Source of the DNA: an uncultured Lachnospiraceae bacterium | Lineage (GTDB): Bacteria; Bacillota; Clostridia; Lachnospirales; Lachnospiraceae | Assembly: GCA_910584725.1 (NCBI GenBank) | Contig: CAJUBE010000012.1 | Span: forward strand, 1 to 62,339 | Direction of reading: 5' to 3' | DNA length: 62,339 nt | Shown here: positions 59,028-62,339 of the stretch, piece by piece | Position numbering within the stretch: position 1 is the stretch's first letter | Layout: every line of letters begins with the position of its first letter | Position numbers and translations under genes: made by a program | The notes under the pieces: model-generated | Told to the model about the DNA's origin: nothing | Databases searched by the model: none | What the model saw: only the letters and a program-made list of their open reading frames with translations

Positions 59028-59151
59028 CTTCCACTCCGTCGTAAGACTCATTTTTCTTTCCTTTTCCCGTTTCTCTGCTGCCTTATTGTAAATCCTGCCA
59101 TTATTCTCCAACATTCCACGCCGGAACCTTTTCACATGTTCTGCCGTGATC

Positions 59152-60816
59152 TCACTTTCCTCTCGCCACTCTCGCCGGGTACCACTTCTGGAACCATACC
59201 GTAAAAATCCCCATAAAAACGGGAGCCACAGAGTTGATCAGCCCGGACAGGCTGCTTACCGCCGACCGCATCAAAAACCAGCTGATCATTGCCGTGAGCA
59301 GATAAAGGATACCCCAGAGCATGGTCAGAATGCGGTTCGTCCTGACAAAAAGCGCATTCTTCAGGGCGTCATCCCCGCCGTAGCCGTTCTTGGAATAATG
59401 CGCCGTAAGGGGTATCAGCCCGCCTAAGCAGGACGCCAGCCACATCACGCCGAACGCCAGATAAGAACCGGGCAGCATTATTTTCTCATCTGCCCCTGCC
59501 AGCATAACGACGGAAAATCCCGTCACCAGCGCACCGCTTAACACATCATACAAGGTTTTCTTATGCCGGTAATAGACAAGCGGCACAAGCGCACAGACGG
59601 CAAGAGTGAGCAGGCACCCCGGTTGTTTACTGACAGAAGCTGCCACCCAAAGGACGATCCACGGAATCAGCGTGATGTTCATATCCTCATTCTTCTGTTC
59701 CGAAGCCTCTTTCACCGGCTTAGCCTGCGGACGGGAACCGCCGAAGTAATCGTCCCATCGTAACATCAGGTTAAAGTCACCCTTCACGTGGTAAAGCCCC
59801 TGCATCATTGCCTCATCTCCCCGAATCTCCCCCGCCGCGATGGAGCGCCATACGGTGACCGGCGTCTCGATTCTGGTGTCCGCCGTAAGGGAGTCGTCCG
59901 TGTAAACATGACTGCCGTCCTTTCCCAGAAGAATCTGATAACATTCCCCCACGTCCGTGTAATCCATCTCCAGCACGATATCTTTTCCATTCCAGCTTTC
60001 CTTCCGATACAGCGCCGCCATCTGCCTCGTAAATGTCAGGGTGTCCGACGGCGTCTGTGAGCCGCTCCCGTCTCCTGTCCCGGCTTCCTTTCCTGCCCCG
60101 GCGTCCTCTCTGGCAATTCCCCAGCTTGCGTCCGCACAGCTCTCATAAGTTTCCCGCGGCAGCAGAAGCTGTGAAAGCCGCTCCCTGCTCTGTGCCGAAA
60201 TCCCGCCGCCCGCGTACTCCCGTCCCGCCTGCTCCACGCAGGAGAGGTATTCGCCCGTGACCGCCGATACCTCCGGCACCCGGAACAGTTCCCCCTGCCC
60301 GCAGAAAATCGCAGTATAATTTCCCGGTCCACATTGATGATCGAACAAACTGCACACACCGTCATAATTTCCCTCCGCAGTATAAAACCCGCAGGTGGAA
60401 ATCACCACCGTCCTCTTCCCGCTCATATCATATCTGGAAGGATGCCCGCCGTTTCCGATCTGCCCCTCCTGTTCCTCCATGAAAGGAAGATTCATGGGCA
60501 GCTGCCGGTCTATCAGATTTTTTAACGCCCCCGGCACCGTAAAATAATACAGCGGGAAACTCCACACTGTGACATCCGCCCAGAGCAGATCCTGAATCAC
60601 CTGCTCCATGTCATCCTCGATACAACACTTGCCGGGCGTGCGGTTCCAGCACGAAAAACAGCCGAGACAGGGTTTGATCTCCATCTGGCATACGGCACGT
60701 TCCCTGATTTCCGCTCCCGCAGTCTCCTGCTTTATCCCCTCTAAAAATGCCTTTGTCAACTGATACGAATTGCTTTTGTCCCCTTTCGGGCTTCCATTGA
60801 TCACTAGGATATTCAT
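59152..60816 (-). CDS. Flavodoxin-fold reductase / SCP2-like / membrane-domain fusion protein
   Basis: The 554-residue protein has three parts. Residues 1-215: NADPH-dependent FMN reductase/flavodoxin fold (ILVINGSPKGDKSNSYQLTKAFL, CLGCFSCWNRTPGKCCIEDDM, WSFPLYYFTVPGALKNLIDR). Residues of about 255-370: a domain resembling SCP2 sterol carrier (VLEMDYTDVGECYQILLGKDG, then AIAAGEIRGDEAMMQGLYHVKGD). Residues of about 390-554: six membrane segments of unknown family. It may be a membrane-bound electron-transfer or lipid-related redox protein. The ATG at 60816 has AGGAGG at 9 nt. It is monocistronic as far as seen. Confidence 0.75.
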   Translation of the reverse strand: MNILVINGSPKGDKSNSYQLTKAFLEGIKQETAGAEIRERAVCQMEIKPCLGCFSCWNRTPGKCCIEDDMEQVIQDLLWADVTVWSFPLYYFTVPGALKNLIDRQLPMNLPFMEEQEGQIGNGGHPSRYDMSGKRTVVISTCGFYTAEGNYDGVCSLFDHQCGPGNYTAIFCGQGELFRVPEVSAVTGEYLSCVEQAGREYAGGGISAQSRERLSQLLLPRETYESCADASWGIAREDAGAGKEAGTGDGSGSQTPSDTLTFTRQMAALYRKESWNGKDIVLEMDYTDVGECYQILLGKDGSHVYTDDSLTADTRIETPVTVWRSIAAGEIRGDEAMMQGLYHVKGDFNLMLRWDDYFGGSRPQAKPVKEASEQKNEDMNITLIPWIVLWVAASVSKQPGCLLTLAVCALVPLVYYRHKKTLYDVLSGALVTGFSVVMLAGADEKIMLPGSYLAFGVMWLASCLGGLIPLTAHYSKNGYGGDDALKNALFVRTNRILTMLWGILYLLTAMISWFLMRSAVSSLSGLINSVAPVFMGIFTVWFQKWYPARVARGK

Positions 60817-60986
60817 TTCCATCTTCCTCCTTGCACTTATAGGCAGATGGTAACGCACAGAGCCTTTTCTTACAAGCAAAGAAGCGGTAAGCGGTCTGTT
60901 TTTGCGGGTAAGATGCGTTTGCGGGGGACAGCCTGCCGCGCGCGGCACACCTTCTCGGCAGAATCTGTACCATCTGGCAGGGAAGA

Positions 60987-61026
60987 TAAAAGGGCAGCCG
61001 CCACTGGTTCATCGTGGCGGCTGCCC
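60987..61026 (-). terminator. Terminator of ackA
   Basis: The stem GGGCAGCCGCCAC / GTGGCGGCTGCCC (13 bp) is followed by TTTT on the minus strand, 15 nt past the ackA stop. Confidence 0.92.
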
Positions 61027-61041
61027 CTATATACACAAGTG

Positions 61042-62238
61042 TTATTTCACCAGCGCAAAGGTCTCCCTCGCGATTGCGAGTTCCTCATTGGTGGGAACCA
61101 CAAGCACCTTCACTTTGGAATCCGGGGTGCCGATCTCCAGTTCCTCCCCGCGCGCTTTGTTTTTCTCCTCATCCAATGTGATGCCCAGATACCCTAACTG
61201 CTCGCAGACATGTTTTCTCACCAAGGGGCTGTTTTCTCCCACGCCCGCCGTAAAGCAGATGGCGTCCACGCCGTTCATAGCCGCGGTGTACGCGCCAATA
61301 TACTTCGCCACCCGATAGGAAAAGGCAAGAATCGTGCGAAGCCCTCTTTCCTCCCCGGCGACATAGGATTTTTCCAGATCCCGGAAATCCGAAGACAGAT
61401 TATCGGAAAGCCCCAGCACGCCGGACTTCTTATTCAGCACCGTCATCACCTCATCGATGGACTTATTCTCCTTATGGGCAATAAACTCGATGATCGCCGG
61501 GTCGATATCCCCGGAGCGGGTGCCCATAATCAGCCCTTCCAGCGGCGTAAGACCCATGGATGTATCCACGCACTTCCCGTTCTCCACAGCGGAAATGCTT
61601 GCCCCGTTGCCCAGATGACAGACAATAATTTTCATGTCCTCATAATTTTTTCCAAGGATCTCCGCCGCCCTCTTTGACACGTAGGAGTGGCTTGTGCCGT
61701 GGAAGCCGTATCTCCTCACCTTATACTTCTCATAGTATTCGTAGGGCAGGCCGTACAAATAGGCTTTCTGGGGCATGGTCTGGTGGAATGCCGTATCGAA
61801 CACGCCCACCATGGGCGTATTCGGCATCAGTTTTTTACAGGCGTCGATGCCGATCAGATTCGCCGGATTATGTAACGGCGCCAGATCGTTACATGCCTTG
61901 ATCGCCTCGATCACCTCGTCGGTAATGATCGTGGACGACGCAAATTTCTCTCCGCCGTGCACAATGCGGTGTCCCACCGCGCCGATTTCATCCAGAGATT
62001 TCACCACGCCGGTCTTTTCGTTCATCAGCGCGTTCAAGACAAGCTCGATCGCCTTGGTGTGGTCGGGCATGGGCGTTACGGTTTCTTCCCTTTCTCCGCC
62101 TGCAGGCTGATAGACAAGCTGACTGCCGTCGATGCCGATGCGCTCACAGAGACCCTTCGCGATCTGCTTCTCCGTCTCCGCGTCGATGAGCTGGAATTTT
62201 AAGGAGGAGCTGCCGCAGTTGATAACTAAAATATTCAT
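61042..62238 (-). CDS. ackA: Acetate kinase
   Basis: The enzyme makes ATP from acetyl phosphate in fermentation. The 398-residue protein shows NILVINCGSSSLKFQLID, VGHRIVHGGEKF, GVFDTAFHQTMP, YGFHGTSHSYVS, HLGNGASI and TAGVGENSP. The start has AAAGGAAG. A phosphotransacetylase gene would be expected upstream, outside the window. A GC-rich hairpin (GCCCGCTCG/CGAGCGGGC-like, 62272-62310) lies just upstream and may be a terminator or a dispersed repeat. Confidence 0.98.
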   Translation of the reverse strand: MNILVINCGSSSLKFQLIDAETEKQIAKGLCERIGIDGSQLVYQPAGGEREETVTPMPDHTKAIELVLNALMNEKTGVVKSLDEIGAVGHRIVHGGEKFASSTIITDEVIEAIKACNDLAPLHNPANLIGIDACKKLMPNTPMVGVFDTAFHQTMPQKAYLYGLPYEYYEKYKVRRYGFHGTSHSYVSKRAAEILGKNYEDMKIIVCHLGNGASISAVENGKCVDTSMGLTPLEGLIMGTRSGDIDPAIIEFIAHKENKSIDEVMTVLNKKSGVLGLSDNLSSDFRDLEKSYVAGEERGLRTILAFSYRVAKYIGAYTAAMNGVDAICFTAGVGENSPLVRKHVCEQLGYLGITLDEEKNKARGEELEIGTPDSKVKVLVVPTNEELAIARETFALVK

Positions 62239-62339
62239 AAGTTTATTCTTCCTTTCTATTAAATCCGCAGTGCCCGCTCGAAAAACCTTTGGTTTTCCTC
62301 GCTCGCGGGCTGTCTACGCTCCGCTTTCTGGCTGGAATC

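Noticed and set aside
62270..62339. A regulatory RNA upstream of ackA
   Set aside because: Only one GC-rich hairpin is visible and the window ends, so terminator, repeat and leader cannot be told apart.

Overview
The window looks like a chromosomal segment of a Clostridia bacterium, most likely a Lachnospiraceae member. This rests on the gene order, the strong AGGAGG-type ribosome sites, consensus sigma-A promoters, and the presence of families common in that group (PD-(D/E)XK-linked AAA proteins, long-form PRPP synthetase, PocR and bacteriohemerythrin sensors). No tRNA, rRNA, CRISPR array, transposase or phage gene was recognised. Most genes lie on the minus strand.

Layout. 1-2.5 kb: a truncated aldo/keto reductase gene behind a MerR-type promoter, a sodium:neurotransmitter-type symporter and a MerR regulator. 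2.5-7.1 kb: an AAA/PD-(D/E)XK protein and an XRE-ABC transporter operon. 7.2-13.6 kb: an accessory stretch with three uncharacterised proteins (two are paralogues carrying a pre-peptidase C-terminal-like domain), a duplicated 69-70 nt block, small ORFs, a methyltransferase and a chloramphenicol acetyltransferase-like gene. 13.7-17.5 kb: a GntR regulator and the conserved der-plsY-gpsA cluster. 17.9-23.7 kb: prs, a two-component system with a very large sensor, and pgeF.

23.8-34.3 kb is a ribosome/secretion superoperon read right to left: ylxM-ffh-rpsP-khpA-rimM-trmD-rplS-lepB-rbgA-lepB-rnhB-ylqG-ylqH-yraN. 44.8-52.3 kb is the yceD-rpmF-plsX-acpP-rnc-smc-ftsY cluster, which in many Firmicutes runs straight into ylxM-ffh. 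Here about 10 kb of accessory genes is interposed (34.4-44.6 kb): an XRE regulator, a two-component/ABC peptide-resistance-like module, a soluble PocR chemoreceptor, a DUF1905/papain-like fusion, a GH25 lysozyme, a YitT protein and ilvA. 52.4-62.3 kb carries a Cache chemoreceptor, a double-domain hemerythrin, a PQQ-like propeller, a HipA-like kinase with its HTH partner, a LytTR-DUF3021 pair, a flavodoxin/SCP2/membrane fusion protein and ackA.

The most striking non-genic feature is a family of about 150-nt modular hairpin elements with eight copies in the window. Their outer stems differ in sequence between copies but stay complementary, and five copies begin at, or one base into, the stop codon of the preceding gene. 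At least three other dispersed structured or repeated sequence types occur between genes. All function calls come from reading motifs and context; no database search was run.
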